This document shows, piece after piece, positions 22,094 to 34,482 of a stretch of 64,000 bases of DNA. The DNA comes from Malania oleifera. Lineage: Eukaryota; Streptophyta; Magnoliopsida; Santalales; Ximeniaceae. The DNA lies in contig NC_080420.1 of the NCBI RefSeq assembly GCF_029873635.1, positions 52,095,457-52,159,456 on the forward strand. The letters are read 5' to 3'. A program made the position numbers and the translations under genes. Position 1 is the first letter of the stretch. Every line of letters begins with the position of its first letter. A model generated the notes under the pieces. The model worked only from the letters and a program-made list of their open reading frames with translations. It searched no databases and was not told the DNA's origin.

Positions 22094-23965
22094 CGGTGCA
22101 TCTCTAAAAGGCCTAGGATGTGTGCTTATGCAACAGGGTAAGGTAGTAGCTTATGCTTTTCAGCAACTGAAGGAATATAAGAAGAACTACCCTATGCACG
22201 ATTTGGAGTTAGTTGCTATTGTATATGCACTGAAGATCTGGCGACACTATCTATATGGAGGGCAGTGTGAGATCTTCACTGATCATAAGAGCCGCAGGTA
22301 TTTCTTCACGCAGAAGGAGTTGAATATGAGGTAGAGACGGTGGCTAGAATTGATTAAGGACTATGATTGCATGATCAGTTATCAGCTGGGGAAGGCCAAT
22401 GTGGTGGCTGATGCGTTGAGTCAGAAGTCGAGACCTGCGACTACATTGTGGTTGTAACTCAATATCATATCAGACGGGATCTGGCAAGCCTTGGTGTGGA
22501 GTTGGTGTCTGGTGACCATCAGGTTTTCATTGCTAGCTTGGTAATCCAGCCGACTTTATTGGAACGTATTAAAGTCGCACAGGCTAGTGATGCAAAGTTG
22601 GCAGAGATTATAAAAGGTATGGCAGGGACTGACTACGGAGTTTAACATCTCTAACAGAGGTGTGTTAATGTTTGGGACCAAGTTATATGTTTCAAACGAC
22701 GACGAGATCAAAAAGATGATTCTAGAGGAAGTGCATCGTTCTTTGTTGATGGTACATCCTGGTAGTACGAAGATGTATCGGGACTTGCACGAGACCTTTT
22801 GGTGGTCTAGTATAAAGAGGCAGATTGCTCAGTTCGTGGAGCAGTATTTGATGTGTTAGCAGGTGAAAGCTGAGCATTAGAGGCCGACAAGGCTGTTGCA
22901 GCCTTTGCCTATTCCAGTGTGGAAATGGGAGCATATTTCCATGGATTTTGTGATCGGATTGCCACCAGCACTTCACAGGCAGAATGCTATTTGGGTGATT
23001 GTGGATAGATTGACGAAATCTACTCATTTCATACCTATGAAGGTTGGCTATCTTCTTAGTAGGTTAGCAGAAAAGTATGTGCATGAGATTGTGAGAATAC
23101 ATGGAGTACCGGTATCCATTGTGTCAGATCGAGATCCAAGGTTTACTTCTCGATTCTATACGAGCTTGTAGGAGGCATTAGGGACAAGCTTATTTTCAGT
23201 ACAGCGTTCCACCCTCAAACTAATGGATAGTTGGAGAGGACGATATAGATCTTGGAAGATATGTTGCAAGCTTGTGTGTTAGACTTTGGTGGTAGCTGGA
23301 TACAGTTTATGCCACTACTAGAGTTCGCTTATAATAACAGCTTCCAAGCTAGTATCGAGATGGTACCGTTCGAGGCTTTGTATGGTCGAAGGTGTCAATC
23401 TCCTTTGTATTGGGATGGGGTCGATGAACGTCAGGTTTTAAGACCTAAACTTGTGCAGCAGGCGTCTGAAAAGGTGGGTTTGATTTGGGAGAGGATTAGA
23501 TCAACTTAGAGTCGGCAAAAGAGTTACGTAGATGTTCGCCGCTGTGAATTAGAGTTCGAGGTGGGGGTAAGGTATTTCTGCGTATCACTTCGATGAAAGG
23601 GATGATGAGATTTGGGAGGAAGGGCAAGCTGAGCCCGAGGTATATTGGACCATTCAAGGTTCTTGAGCGAGTGGGTCCGGTAGCCTACAAGATTGCACTA
23701 CCCCAGCACTCTCGAGGGTCCACGATGTGTTTCACGTATCCATGTTGAGAAGGTACGTGCTGGACCCATCACATGTTATCAGTTATAATAAGTTGGAAAT
23801 TGGGGATACTTTAGCATATGAGGAGATACCTGTCAGGTTCTAAACCGTAAAGTTCAGAAGTTTCGTACCAAAGAGATACTATTAGTGAAGGTATTATGGC
23901 GAAACCACGAGGTTGAGGAAGCTTCTTGGGAACTGGAAATGAAAATACGCCAGAAGTATCCATAG
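22094..23965 (+). pseudogene. Element L RNase H end, integrase and chromodomain (broken)
   Basis: RNase H resumes ([35 protein letters not shown] to about 22310). Integrase follows: zinc region HRSLLMVHPGSTK with a later C..C pair (22735-22860), DDE core with SMDFVIG (near 22936), VSDRDPRF (near 23122), 'HPQTNG' and the Glu in 'LERTI' (near 23230). 'PFEALYGRRCQSPLYW' lies at 23368. A C-terminal segment at about 23830-23965 (VKVLWRNHEVEEASWELEMK) is chromodomain-like and marks a chromovirus, probably Tekay/Del group. Stops and frameshifts are numerous. Confidence 0.88.
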
Positions 23966-24230
23966 TTGTTTGGAGCACTTGTATGTTATCCTACTTTGGG
24001 TTGGGATAGGTGGTTAGTCGTTGGGAGTGTGTGTATTGTGAACTCCTGAGATGGTTGTATATGTAACCACGGTATTCCTCTGCCATAAGTGAGGGTAAGT
24101 ATATGTATGTGTATGAAGGGGCTACGCTATAATAGACACCAGTTTTCTCGTAGAAATACGTGTATGTGTTCAGTTATATGTATGCGTTATGCATGAGAGA
24201 TGGCAAATTTTGAGGACGAAATTTTTTTGT

Positions 24231-24243
24231 AAAGAGGGGAGGA
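24231..24243 (+). other. Element L polypurine tract
   Basis: AAAGAGGGGAGGA directly precedes TGTAAGAACCC of the 3' LTR. It is the plus-strand primer position. Confidence 0.85.
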
Positions 24244-26085
24244 TGTAAGAACCCGAACCATGATAAATGGGTTTAAATAAATAAGAAAGGGGTAAAATGG
24301 GAATTTGAATAGGCTTCGTCGATGAAGCCAGTGTTCGTCGACGAAGGCCTTGTATCTCTCGTCGACGAAGTTCAAAGGCTCATCAACGAGGAGAAGCTGA
24401 GGAGTCTCATAAAAATCAAAGATCCCATACTCATCAACGAGGTCTTGATCTCATCGACGAGAAGACAATAGAGCCTCATCGACGAGGACCCAATTCGTTG
24501 ACGAGATGTGGCCAGGTCAAAGGGCTATAAATAGAAGTTTCTTTACTTCTCAACTAAGAAAACTTAAATATCTCTCTCTATCTCTCTAGAAGTCTCCCTA
24601 CTCTCTATCTCTCTAGATTTCTTCACCGTTTGTCGTGAGAATCATAAATCTGAAGTTACCATGAGGATCGTGGAAGGATTCTCTACAAGTTCTACAAATC
24701 AAAATCCCGTTTCGGAGATTTTTGCGTTTTGGCTTAAAATCGAGGTAAGGCTCGGTTTTCAATTTTGATCTGGTAGTTTAGTAAAGAATAGTGTTGAGTA
24801 TAATTTGTACTGTTGATTGTAGGTTTTAGAACTCGGTTCGTTGTTTAGGGGCCTTAGAGTTCAAGATTTGCTATTCGGGGAAAAGGTAAGGGGAATTGTA
24901 TTTATGTCAATTATTTTTGAAATCGGACTTGGTAGAATTGTGATTCACGGTCCTGTGTGTGTTTTGTTTACTCATTTAGGGGGATCTAATGAGGAAAACT
25001 ATGGGTTTTTCATGATTACAGTTTTGGGAAAAAGGGAGGCGACGGACTGCATCCCTGGTTTTGTTGAAAATCAAGTGTATATGTTGATTTATACTGTGTT
25101 ATGGGGATGGTCGTGCCTTGACTTGTTTAAACTGTATTTGTTTGGAAAATCGTGAATTTACATTACCAAATGGGTGTGGTTTGTTTGGTTATATGAGCAT
25201 GCATGTGTGTGTGATTGGTTAAATTACTAGTAGGAACGGGGTTCCGAAATTGTTCTAGGTACTGAGAGTGCCTGGATCTATATCCAAGGGCGTGTGTTTA
25301 TCGCCTGCCACATAGGCAAGAGTGTCCGGCTCTATATCTGAGGCCTTGAGCCTATACCGGCTGATCACCAAAGGGTGTGGATCCACCAGTTAGCGCTGGT
25401 ACGATGCTATGGGAGTCTGGGACTAGCCATGTGCCGGTGGCGCCGTGCTTCGCAGGTTGGCTATGGGCCTACGCTGGATTATCGCGAACCGGCTTCGAGC
25501 TGAGGGGTGTGACGACACCAGGTAGATCGTGGGTGTGCGTATGCGTGTGTGTGTGCATGTATGCACTGTGTAAAATTAGTACTGGACTACATTTAACTGC
25601 GTGTATGTTGCATCATGATAACAACTCAAATGCCACACACCGATATATTCTGTGTTCTTCCTTACTGAGAGGTGTCTCATCCTTACTGTACGTATATTTT
25701 TACAGGTCCTTCAAGTAACTGGAACTAGCATCCTGGGGTAGGGAGCGTAGTGGCCGGTGTACTGCAATTAGCGCTTAGGTAAGTGTTAGGACTGTATTTT
25801 GGTGGGTTGTCATTTTGAGATGTATTAGGCACCCGTTTGTATGTTGTATGATAGAGTCTGTGTTTGCTCTTGTATAGACTCTGGTGTGGTATTGTATGTG
25901 TATAGAATGACCTATTTCCGCTGCGTATATTCTATTGTGTTGGATGTGTATAGGGTGCTTGGGAACCCTACGGGGTCAGACCCTCATCTTTTGTATTGTA
26001 TCTGTGGATGGTTTGTATGATACAAAGACAAGTTAGATTATTTTTTTTCACCCCTGTGTCCCATTTCTGGGTTCAGGACGCGACA
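24244..26085 (+). mobile_element. Element L 3' LTR (1842 bp)
   Basis: It begins TGTAAGAACCC and ends GGACGCGACA. Its TATA box is intact (CTATAAATAG, 24525-24534), preceded at 24315-24500 by TCGTCGACGA-type motifs and followed by a CT-rich leader. It differs from the 5' LTR by scattered transitions and short indels, so insertion is old enough for divergence but the pair is easily aligned. Confidence 0.92.
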
Positions 26086-26480
26086 CTAACTATTCATGAA
26101 ACTAGTAGAGAATGCGTGTGACTCAGATTAATGATTTCTCATATCCAAGCAAATTGTAATCTTCAATCAATCAATGATATTTCAACAGTATTATATGAAG
26201 ATAACGGTGCATGTATAACTCAACTAAAATAATGGTACATAAAGGATGATAGAATAAAGTATATCTCTCCAAAATTCTTCTATACACATGAATTCCAGAA
26301 GAATTGTGATATAGATGTTCAGCAGATCCAATCAAGTGATAATATAGTAAGATTTGTTCATCAAAACTTTGCCTACTACAATATTCAAGAAATTGGTTGA
26401 TTTTATCGGAATGATACATCTTAAAAATCTTAACAAAAGGAGTTAATATATGAGTGACATCCAAAATATATGAGTGACAT
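26086..26480 (+). pseudogene. Copia element N: RNase H end
   Basis: After the right duplication CTAAC the copia frame resumes with 'ETSRECVWLRLMISHIQ' and 'VLYEDNGACI', the conserved end of Ty1/copia RNase H. One TGA/TAA-type stop interrupts it, and later 'FVHQNFAYYN' matches the degenerate tail. A 17-bp direct repeat (ATATGAGTGACATCCAA, 26448 and 26468) and a purine run (AAGGGGAAGAG, a possible polypurine tract) come before a probable LTR. Confidence 0.72.
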
Positions 26481-26493
26481 CCAAGGGGAAGAG

Positions 26494-26945
26494 TAATGAA
26501 AAATATGAATGTCACCTCATCTTCCATCCCTTCATTTTCATCCCAATAAATGTTTAACTATCCTTATTCTCCTATCTAAAAGCACCCTCCCCTTCTCACT
26601 TAAAACACACATATTTTCATGTTTGAATACACATTGCATGCTTGAAGCAAGTAGCATATAGAAAAGATTAGAGAAGAGGAGAGATAGAAAGACGAGAGAT
26701 ATTTTGTACAAATCTGGTTCCGAATCATCTTGTAATTCCTCTCAAGATAGTGAAATTTTTTATTCCATCCGCCCATAAAGTAGACATAGCCGAACCACGT
26801 AAAATTTATCTCGTATCTAATTTTCCTACATCTTGTATAACAACAAATAAAACATAATAAGTTTGTATAATTTTACATATTTTTGTATAATTTTATTTGT
26901 ATTGTTATACTATTACCAATTAATGTTGCTTGTACAATATCCATA
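26494..26945 (+). mobile_element. Probable 3' LTR of copia element N
   Basis: The sequence after the purine run has copia LTR character: a region near 26745-26805 reading 'CATCCGCCCATAAAGTAG' then 'GCCGAACCACGTAAAATT', a phrase common at the R/U5 of plant copia LTRs. Start and end are uncertain and no 5' partner is visible. If the call is right, it is the nearest retrotransposon end to the DELLA gene. Confidence 0.45.
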
Positions 26946-27665
26946 CTTTTTATATAGTGTAAATGTGTTATAAACAGTTGAAACCAGCCGTCCTAATAAA
27001 TAAGCTTCAGGTGATTCAAATACATGCAGCAATAAAACATTTAATAGGCTTTAAATATTGCACTGAGTCCGCTTAACTAAGTGCACGGCTCATAAATTTT
27101 CTAATCAATCACTAAAAAATATATGATTATTAATTATATAGCCCAAAATAGAGACAAAGCAGCTCCCTCTTCTTTTTCTTTTTTCATTTTCTCTTACATT
27201 TTATATTTTTTCCCCAATATAAAAAACCAATTATGAGCATGAAAATCTTTCCCCCAGCGCTCTGTTATTTTATTTTATTTTATTTTATCTAAATTAATAA
27301 TCAAATTATGATCATAAGAAAATCTTTGGCTCAACTATTTTGTTATATTTTTATTTTTTTGGGGCGGGGGTCGCCAAAATTTTATTCTTATCTCTTGGGA
27401 GCAAATGGTTGCTGTAGTTTGTAAGTTCGGCCGTGGGCTCGTTGGAGCTCGCGCCCGTCACGAGCGCTCCATATTATTATTCATTTTTTTATTTCTGATG
27501 CAGTGAGAGAAGAGGAGTAGCAGTAGGAGTGAAAACCCAATCCCCAATCCCCCAATGCCCAGATTCTTGAACCACTCCTAGCTCTCTTCGATTTGCGTGA
27601 CCCTTCCCCCAGCATCATCCCCCACAATTTGAAGACAAAATTTTCCCACACAGTGATAGGTCAAC
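26946..27665 (+). promoter_or_regulatory. DELLA gene upstream region
   Basis: About 720 bp between the last recognised repeat and the DELLA ATG. It is AT-rich, with a TATA-like ATATAAAA at 27217-27224 and CCAAT at 27227, then a short GC-rich block (27420-27470), then a pyrimidine-rich presumed 5' UTR. No upstream ORF of note. The transcription start and any 5' UTR intron cannot be read from the sequence. The TATA choice is tentative because it would give a leader of over 400 bases. Confidence 0.4.
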
Positions 27666-29516
27666 ATGAAGAGGGAGCATCATCATCTGCGCCCTCCTTC
27701 TGCTCAAGATCTCTCCGCCGGCTGCGGAGGAGGTAGCAGCAGCGCCACCACTGGCGGTTCCATGGCGGCCACCGGGAAGGCCAAGGCCTGGGAGGAGGCC
27801 CAGACCGACGCCGTTGATGAGCTTCTCGCGGTGTTGGGGTACAAGGTGAGGTCCTCGGACATGGCGGAGGTGGCTCAGAAGCTGGAGCAGCTCGAAGAGG
27901 TCATGGGTAATGCTCAAGAAGATGGGCTCTCGCAAATCGCTTCCGAGACGGTTCATTATAATCCCTCGGATCTCTCGACCTGGCTCGAGAGCATGCTCTC
28001 CGAGCTCAATCCTCCCTCCAATTTCGATTCCTTGCCGCAGGCGGCGGTGCTCGACAATCCCTATTTTGCTCCGGCGGAATCTTCCACCATCACCTCCTTG
28101 GATTGCTCCTCCAATCATCACTACCAAGAACCTCCGTCGCACCACTCCCGCCATCACCAACATCACCACCGGTCTCGAATATTTGAAGATTCTTCGTCCT
28201 GTGACTACGATCTGAAAGCAATTCCGGGGAAGGCAATTTACGGCAACCAAATCGAACAAGTTTCTTCCAGGGATAGCAAGCGATTTAAGCCCTCTGTGTC
28301 ATCTTCCTCCTCGCTCGACGTTTGGGGAGTGCCCCCGGAATTGGCGCGGCCGGTGGTTCTCATGGATTCGCAGGAGAATGGAATTCGCCTGGTTCACACC
28401 TTGACGGCGTGTGCGGAAGCTGTCCAACAAGACAACCTCAAGCTCGCGGAGGCGCTGGTGAAGCAGGCCGGTATTCTCGCTGCGTCGCAAGCCGGCCCAA
28501 TGGGGAAGGTCGCCACCTACTTCGCCGAAGCCCTTGCTCGTCGAATCTACAGGCTCTACTCGCAAAATCCTCTAGATCCGATCCTCTCAGACACTCTCCA
28601 GATGCACTTTTACGAGATCTGCCCGTACCTGAAATTCGCACACTTCACCGCCAATCAAGCCATCCTCGAAGCCTTCGCCGGAAAAAAGCACGTCCACGTT
28701 ATCGATTTCAGCATGAAGCAGGGGATGCAGTGGCCGGTGCTGATGCAAGCTCTTGCCCTCCGGCCCGGCGGCCCACCTACTTTCCGCTTAACCGGGATTG
28801 GTCCTCCGACGACGGACAACACCGATCACCTGCAAGAAGTGGGGTGGAAGCTGGCTCAGCTAGCGGACACAATTCGCGTCAAGTTCGAGTACAAAGGGTT
28901 CGTGGCCAACAGTTTGGCAGATCTCGACGCCTCCATGCTCGATCTCCGACCTGGTGAGGCCGTGGCCGTGAATTCAGTATTCGAGCTGCACAGATTGCTG
29001 GCGCGGCCCGGCGGGATCGAGAAAGTTTTATCGGCGGTGAAGCAGATGAACCCGGAGATAGTTACGTTGGTGGAACAGGAAGCAAACCACAATGGGCCGG
29101 TTTTCCTGGACCGGTTCATGGAGTCGCTGCACTATTACTCTACCCTGTTTGATTCGCTGGAGGGGTGCGGGGCGTCGGCGCCGGTGAACGGCGATGACAA
29201 GTTGATGTCGGAGGTATACTTGGGGCGGCAGATCTGCAACGTGGTGGCGTGCGAGGGTGGGGACCGGGAGGAGCGACACGAGACGCTGGCTCAGTGGCGA
29301 ACCCGGTTCGTGGAGGCTGGGTTCGCATCGGTGCAGCTTGGATCCAACGCGTTCAAGCAGGCAAGTATGTTGCTGAGTCGCTTCGCGGGCGGGGAGGGGT
29401 ACCGGGTGGAGGAGAACAGCGGGTGCCTCATGCTGGGGTGGCACACTCGGGCGCTGATCGCCACCTCCGCCTGGCAACAGGCGAACAGAGGGGCGCATGG
29501 TGAGCGAGCTCAGTGA
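27666..29516 (+). CDS. DELLA protein (GRAS-family gibberellin signalling repressor)
   Basis: Nuclear growth repressor of the GAI/RGA type. Bioactive gibberellin bound to GID1 contacts the N-terminal domain and sends the protein to SCF-type ubiquitin ligase degradation; otherwise it restrains growth by binding transcription factors (family knowledge). In the 616 residues: DELLA at 51-55, LEQLE at 73-77, VHYNP at 96-100; a Ser/His-rich linker at about 130-215 with basic SKRFKP near 204-209; then the GRAS domain, about 238-604: first leucine heptad region from 241, VHVIDF at 343-348, second heptad region and PFYRE-like part, and SAW at 601-603. No key motif is missing, so it should be gibberellin-responsive. 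Length is normal. One uninterrupted frame, as is usual for DELLA genes. ATG 27666 gives the standard MKRE start. It is clearly richer in G+C than its flanks. Whether it is closer to GAI or RGA cannot be decided here. Confidence 0.97.
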   Translation: MKREHHHLRPPSAQDLSAGCGGGSSSATTGGSMAATGKAKAWEEAQTDAVDELLAVLGYKVRSSDMAEVAQKLEQLEEVMGNAQEDGLSQIASETVHYNPSDLSTWLESMLSELNPPSNFDSLPQAAVLDNPYFAPAESSTITSLDCSSNHHYQEPPSHHSRHHQHHHRSRIFEDSSSCDYDLKAIPGKAIYGNQIEQVSSRDSKRFKPSVSSSSSLDVWGVPPELARPVVLMDSQENGIRLVHTLTACAEAVQQDNLKLAEALVKQAGILAASQAGPMGKVATYFAEALARRIYRLYSQNPLDPILSDTLQMHFYEICPYLKFAHFTANQAILEAFAGKKHVHVIDFSMKQGMQWPVLMQALALRPGGPPTFRLTGIGPPTTDNTDHLQEVGWKLAQLADTIRVKFEYKGFVANSLADLDASMLDLRPGEAVAVNSVFELHRLLARPGGIEKVLSAVKQMNPEIVTLVEQEANHNGPVFLDRFMESLHYYSTLFDSLEGCGASAPVNGDDKLMSEVYLGRQICNVVACEGGDREERHETLAQWRTRFVEAGFASVQLGSNAFKQASMLLSRFAGGEGYRVEENSGCLMLGWHTRALIATSAWQQANRGAHGERAQ

Positions 29517-29830
29517 GCGAACCCGGTTGAGTTGGAGCTAACACGAGCTGAGTTAGGAGGAAGCGAGTCACGAGGGAAATGGCAATTGGCAGGCTACCAC
29601 CACCAAAGTCCAAAATTTGCCAAAGAGGGGAATGCCTTTGCTGGGTGCCCGCCCTGTGACTGTGAGGGACCGACACCCACCACCACCCCTCTACTGTCTG
29701 CCTTTTTCTTCTTTTCTCAGATATTTTGCTCATTTTTTTTCTTTTATAGCTTTCATTTTTCTGTTTTATTGTGGGGCCGGGTGGGTTCAATGTGTATTTA
29801 TGAACAGCCTTAATAAAAAAGAAAAAAAAA
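29517..29830 (+). terminator. DELLA 3' UTR and polyadenylation signal
   Basis: After the TGA stop at 29514-29516 comes about 300 bp with a T-rich stretch (29700-29765) and a canonical AATAAA at 29812-29817. Cleavage would be expected roughly 10-30 bases later, in the A-rich sequence at 29820-29860. Confidence 0.5.
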
Positions 29831-31469
29831 CCCATAAAAATCTCTTTATCGCGGTTTAAAAAGTTTCTATTAATATATGTACTTTTTAATCACAATATTT
29901 TGAAAACAATTCAATTTTAATATTCCTAGAATACAAAGAACCCCGTATAATAAAATTTTGAAAGATATGAATTTTGTAGGCAGTGTTTGGAAGTACGAAT
30001 TTTAGATCATAGATATATTCAAATTTAATACAACTTTGCCTTTTTAATTATGGAGTAAAAAATGCTGTCTTTTGATTTCAAAAATAATTCAACAAAATAA
30101 AGCATGTATTTTAGAATTCAAATTTATATTTTGTGTGAACACTATAATCACAGTTGACCTCTATAACCGCAAGCTAAGATTCCACAGGCAAGTGAGCCAG
30201 CTGGCAACTAATATATCCATATAATTCACTATTGAATAATAATAATAATAAAAAAAAAAGTTATCAAAATCAAGGCATAAAAAATAAATAGATACTATTG
30301 ATTTAATACAAAATTTAGAGGAATCTGATAGGGTATTGAATTAATTCATGGCGACATTGTCAAGTGGGAGAGTATATTTTACTATTTTGTAGCATTCATC
30401 ATTTCATTTGCATTACAAAGGAATCTTTTTTTCTTTGATTATTTACTAATTAATTTTGGAATAAAATAAGTAATTGGGGGGAGGGGGAGCCTAAAAGTAA
30501 AGGCACCTATGCTCTAGCTAGTGTCACGGCCATGAAGGCTTTTCAAATGAATTATATTAGACTTCAATTATGAGGCCAAGCCGCATATAAGTTGAAGCTA
30601 CACCATTTGGGTAATGGAAAGAAAGATCATAAAATCAAATTATAAAATTAAATTAAATAAAAAATTTGTTTAACAATTTTTTAGTTCACCTTTTGGTGGT
30701 CCTCTCTCCCCTAGTAGTTTTCTCGGCTATTGGTTTGATTTTGCTCCATTTTTTTAATAAATTTAAGCACCTTTTAATATGGGTAAGAAATTATGAGACA
30801 ATATGTGATAAGATATATACAAACTCACAACGATTCCCTTAGATGTGTAGCATATCATATAAGGGAGTATCTTATAAGATAGGAAAAAAGGGGATGAATC
30901 ATAGAAAGGTAGAAATCATAAAAGGAATGTCGGGGGGAAAGGGCTTAGATTAGGAGGGATAGAGAAGTGACACAAGTCAAACTAGTTCAGGGCATTATAC
31001 TTGCATGTGATTGCTTGTTTGTGTCAATGGAATGGATCATCGTTATGTAAATAGTAGTTTAGGTTTTACTCACTGAGTATGTTTATGCCTTTGTGTTAAA
31101 AAAAAACTATGACTCCTTTAGAGTTAGGATAACATATAAATCTCTTTAGGGGAGGGTGAGTGTTCATTAATGATCGTAAAACTCACTAACATTTGTAAAT
31201 ATATTTAGCATACTTGTCTTCTCACCAAGCACACATTGCATATGGAGATGTTGTAAATGAATTATGTTGCTTCAATGTTTACTGCATGATTCTCATTTAT
31301 TTACATTGCTGCTTATTGCTTCTACTTACTTTGCATGTTAAGAATGTGTTCTTGTGGTTGACCACTGCATACTTTGGCTAACTAGTTAAGAGTGTTTTAG
31401 CTAGTCATACATAATCCTTCACAAGGTGTGAAGTGATCCACACATGATAGTTAGTATGAAAGATTGGAT
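29831..31469. other. AT-rich intergenic region
   Basis: I see no ORF with recognisable domains, no tRNA-like structure and no clear LTR end. There are short A/T runs, an (AAT)n-like stretch at 30235-30250, and a G-rich run at 30475-30489. From about 31200 the sequence may already belong to the leader of the gypsy gag relic that follows. Confidence 0.5.
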
Positions 31470-32393
31470 AATTGCTATGTGAATTTAATTACCTTCATAT
31501 TGCGAGATTGTGTGAAACATCATTAAGAGACTATGCCAACCAAATTAAGGTACTAGACGTGCAAGTTGAGACAACCAATAATATGACCATAGAGATGACT
31601 AAACTTGCTAATTGTGTTGATGCACTAGAGGGATTACGAAAAAAAAAACAACAGGGTTCCATTTGTGGAGATGTAAGAGGACTTCCTTGCTACAATAGAA
31701 GCTTTACAAATCTAGTCAGTGGATCTAAATATGAAGATGAACTTGATGGTTATAGAAAATTCCAACTCCATAGGGAAAGAGTATAAAGAACAAAGGTGTT
31801 AAAACCCCAATTGTATAGCAGTATATGATTCTAAGGAGATGGAGAACTTCTTATTTAACATGGAATAATAATTTTCTGTAAAAAGGACAAACTTAGAGGA
31901 GGCAAAAGTATTTTTGGAAACAATGTATTTAAGTGGTGCGCTAAATTGTGATGGCGTACCATATACGATGAGATCTAGAATGGATAGCGTCTAATTGATT
32001 ATTGGGCAGACTTGAAGAGAAAGCTCAAGGCTCAATTATTTCTTTAGAAATTTAAGTACAATGCTTAGTATAAGCTGTGAGACCTTAAGCATACTAGCAT
32101 AATTAAAAAGTATATGAAACATTTCTCCACTTTGATGTTGATATCCAAAGAAAGACAAGTTCTATTTTCTTGAAGGGTTGAAATTGTAGTCAAGGGTATA
32201 ACTTCATCAAAAAAGAGTTTAAGAATTGTCTGCTACACAAGCTGCTATAGAACACTAGACTAATTATGTTAGAGAGAGTTCCATAATGTCTAAAGAGAGC
32301 GACATGGGTGGAAACAACGAAAAGGCTTTTCAAAATGGCAACCCCAAAATTAGGAGAGCAAACACCAAAGCATCAACTTCAAAAGAAGCTTTG
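31470..32393 (+). pseudogene. Ty3/gypsy-type gag relic (copy 1)
   Basis: The sequence begins with a coiled-coil-like segment (about 31472-31780: 'VDALEGLRKKKQ', then 'EDELDGYRKFQL') and continues, with stops and frame changes, into capsid-like text ('IDYWADLKRKLKAQLF', near 31997; 'LKHTSIIKKYMKHFSTLML', near 32090). The part from 32077 occurs again at 36838-37157. The gag is cut at 32393 by solo LTR E1. It cannot produce protein. Confidence 0.55.
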
Positions 32394-34425
32394 TGTTGAC
32401 TTTGGTGCAATCCCAAGAGGGGGGTGAATTGGAGATTTAAAAATTTATTCCTAGGTCAACCAGTCTAGTAGTAGTATTACGCAACCTAGGGGCAGTCTAA
32501 GTATATATGAAATTGCAGATATGATATACTAATCACCTTTCAGTACATACAACGCCATTCCAGTATTTCCCAAGCAAAAGCAATACTGTGTCAATCAGAT
32601 ATGCAATATATTCAACAAGGAAATTAAATCATGCATAACTCAGAATATAATGTAGGAAATGTAAACTTGACATCGAATATGATATCGGGGTTCGGCCAAT
32701 CCTGCCTACATTCCCGTCTTGGCTCACAAGTATAATGATTCCATTAAGGGCTCACTTCACGGGTAGAGCAACACTGTTTACAACACCTTACCAGGATGGT
32801 GCACCTAACTTTCCTAACCAGATTAAAGTTAGTCCAGGAATTTTACCAGGGCAAGTCTCCCCTTCAAGCCCACACCTAGAATACAATAATCAATATGATT
32901 TTTATGTACAAATAAAGTGCTTCTACACAAGAAGAGATGTATGACAATAAAGTCCAGATAATTATTCACGCACAAATGATAGTAAATATGCTCAATGCCA
33001 ATAACGTGTGCTAAACACTCAATCTGATGTAAATGTATAATCAAGACCTAAAGTGTATTTCCAAGCAATCTTTGAAACAAAGTATCAATGAAAATCAATC
33101 ACAACAAGTTTCAAAGAGTTCCAACAAGTATATTCAAAATATTTCAGAAATGATTTTCTCAAAATAATAGCTCAAGAGATATTTGAAAAATAAATAAGCT
33201 TGTGAAAAAGATTTTGCAAATCAAAAACCACAAGCTTGATGAGTCTTGCAACAATGATACAAAGACTCACTAGTTACGAAGGTTTTACCACACAAAGATT
33301 TATTAGTTAAATCGGGGGAAAAACCCTAACTAAAACTCTCAATTAAAAACAATAATGCAATCAATAATAAGGAGAGTTTAAACTACTAGAACTACTCAAA
33401 AACACTCTTAGGAAGTTGGATTTATCAAAGGAATGACAAACAAATAGTGTATGGGCTTTGTATGAGAAAAATATGCACTTGAAAATTGAGAGGATTTTTG
33501 GCTAATTGAAAAATGTTAATCTCCCTTAATTTTTGCAAATGAACCCATGTATATAGAGATCGCAAAAATTATAACCATTGGGGACACATAGGGAATTATT
33601 AAAATTGTTTTAAAAGTGTTTAAGAAATTAACACTGCTTTACCCTAATTAACTGTGGTAAAAATTTGACCAACCTGAGAGTTTCCGTCGACTGAGTCATA
33701 GGTTTGGTCGCCTAAAAAGACACAACAAGAAAACTTATTTTTGAAGTTTGGGTGCCTGATCAAGGTTTTGGCCTACTGATCAAGGCAATTTTCAATTCTG
33801 TCTAAGGTTCGATTGCCTGAACCAAAGTTTAGTCTACCGAACTGCCAAGTTCGGTCGCCCGAGGTGAAAATGAACTATAAGTTTGGGCGCTCGGGGACGA
33901 TGGAAAAGTAAGGATATGAGTTTGGTCAATCGTGCACACTCAAGTCATTTGAGTTTGGACGCGTGAAGCCAGGTCAACTTTTTGACCAGTCTACGGTTCG
34001 GTCGATCGAGGCAATTTGACTTGCCAAGTTTGGTTGCCCGAAGTCCTTATGAATTTAGCCTAAGATCCATTACTTGATTTTAAATTTACCCCTTGATGGC
34101 ATGTAAGCTATAGTGGGGTCTTGTGCACTAAGTGTGGAAACATAAGGTCAATCTAAGGCCAAACTGAGCATACAGTCTTACCATGCATGATGCATTTATT
34201 ACAGACCATATTGCATTACAGTCCAGACCAGAATGAAGAAAATAAAAAGTACAAATACAAATAAGCATAATCTTCTTCAATCTTCCTTGAGGTCACCATA
34301 CACCATCATGATATAATGTTCTTTTCAATTCCTTGCGTAGAGTGAACGTGCATGCAAACTCAGAGCAAACATTTGTACCAAGTGTATTTGTCATTATCAA
34401 AACGAAATGACCAATTAGGTCAACA
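32394..34425 (-). mobile_element. Solo LTR E1 (2032 bp)
   Basis: TGTTGACTTTGG ... AGGTCAACA, flanked by exact CTTTG duplications (32389-32393 and 34426-34430). On its sense (minus) strand: U3 with motif array (33676-34045), TATA-like box at 33549-33557, C-rich end 'CCAATTCACCCCCCTCTTGG'. It matches both LTRs of element E. Its target is the same site that holds full-length E in copy 2. Confidence 0.93.
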
Positions 34426-34482
34426 CTTTGTCATTTCAATGTTTCATTACATCTAGTGATAACGGTAAGAACATATTTTTCT
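34426..34482. other. Spacer between LTR E1 and LTR C'
   Basis: After the CTTTG duplication come 52 bp ('TCATTTCAATGTTTCATTAC' and onward) present again at 49754-49805. This is original host sequence (the old gypsy remnant) between the two insertion sites and acts as a marker of the duplication. Confidence 0.7.

Noticed and set aside
27615..29498. Antisense and alternate-frame ORFs across the DELLA gene, some over 200 codons
   Set aside because: They are shadows of a GC-rich coding sequence; none has a recognisable domain and the plus-strand frame holds every DELLA/GRAS motif.
29831..31469. Possible MITE or small RNA gene in the intergenic region after the DELLA gene
   Set aside because: I found no terminal inverted repeats, tRNA-like boxes or target duplications convincing enough to call.
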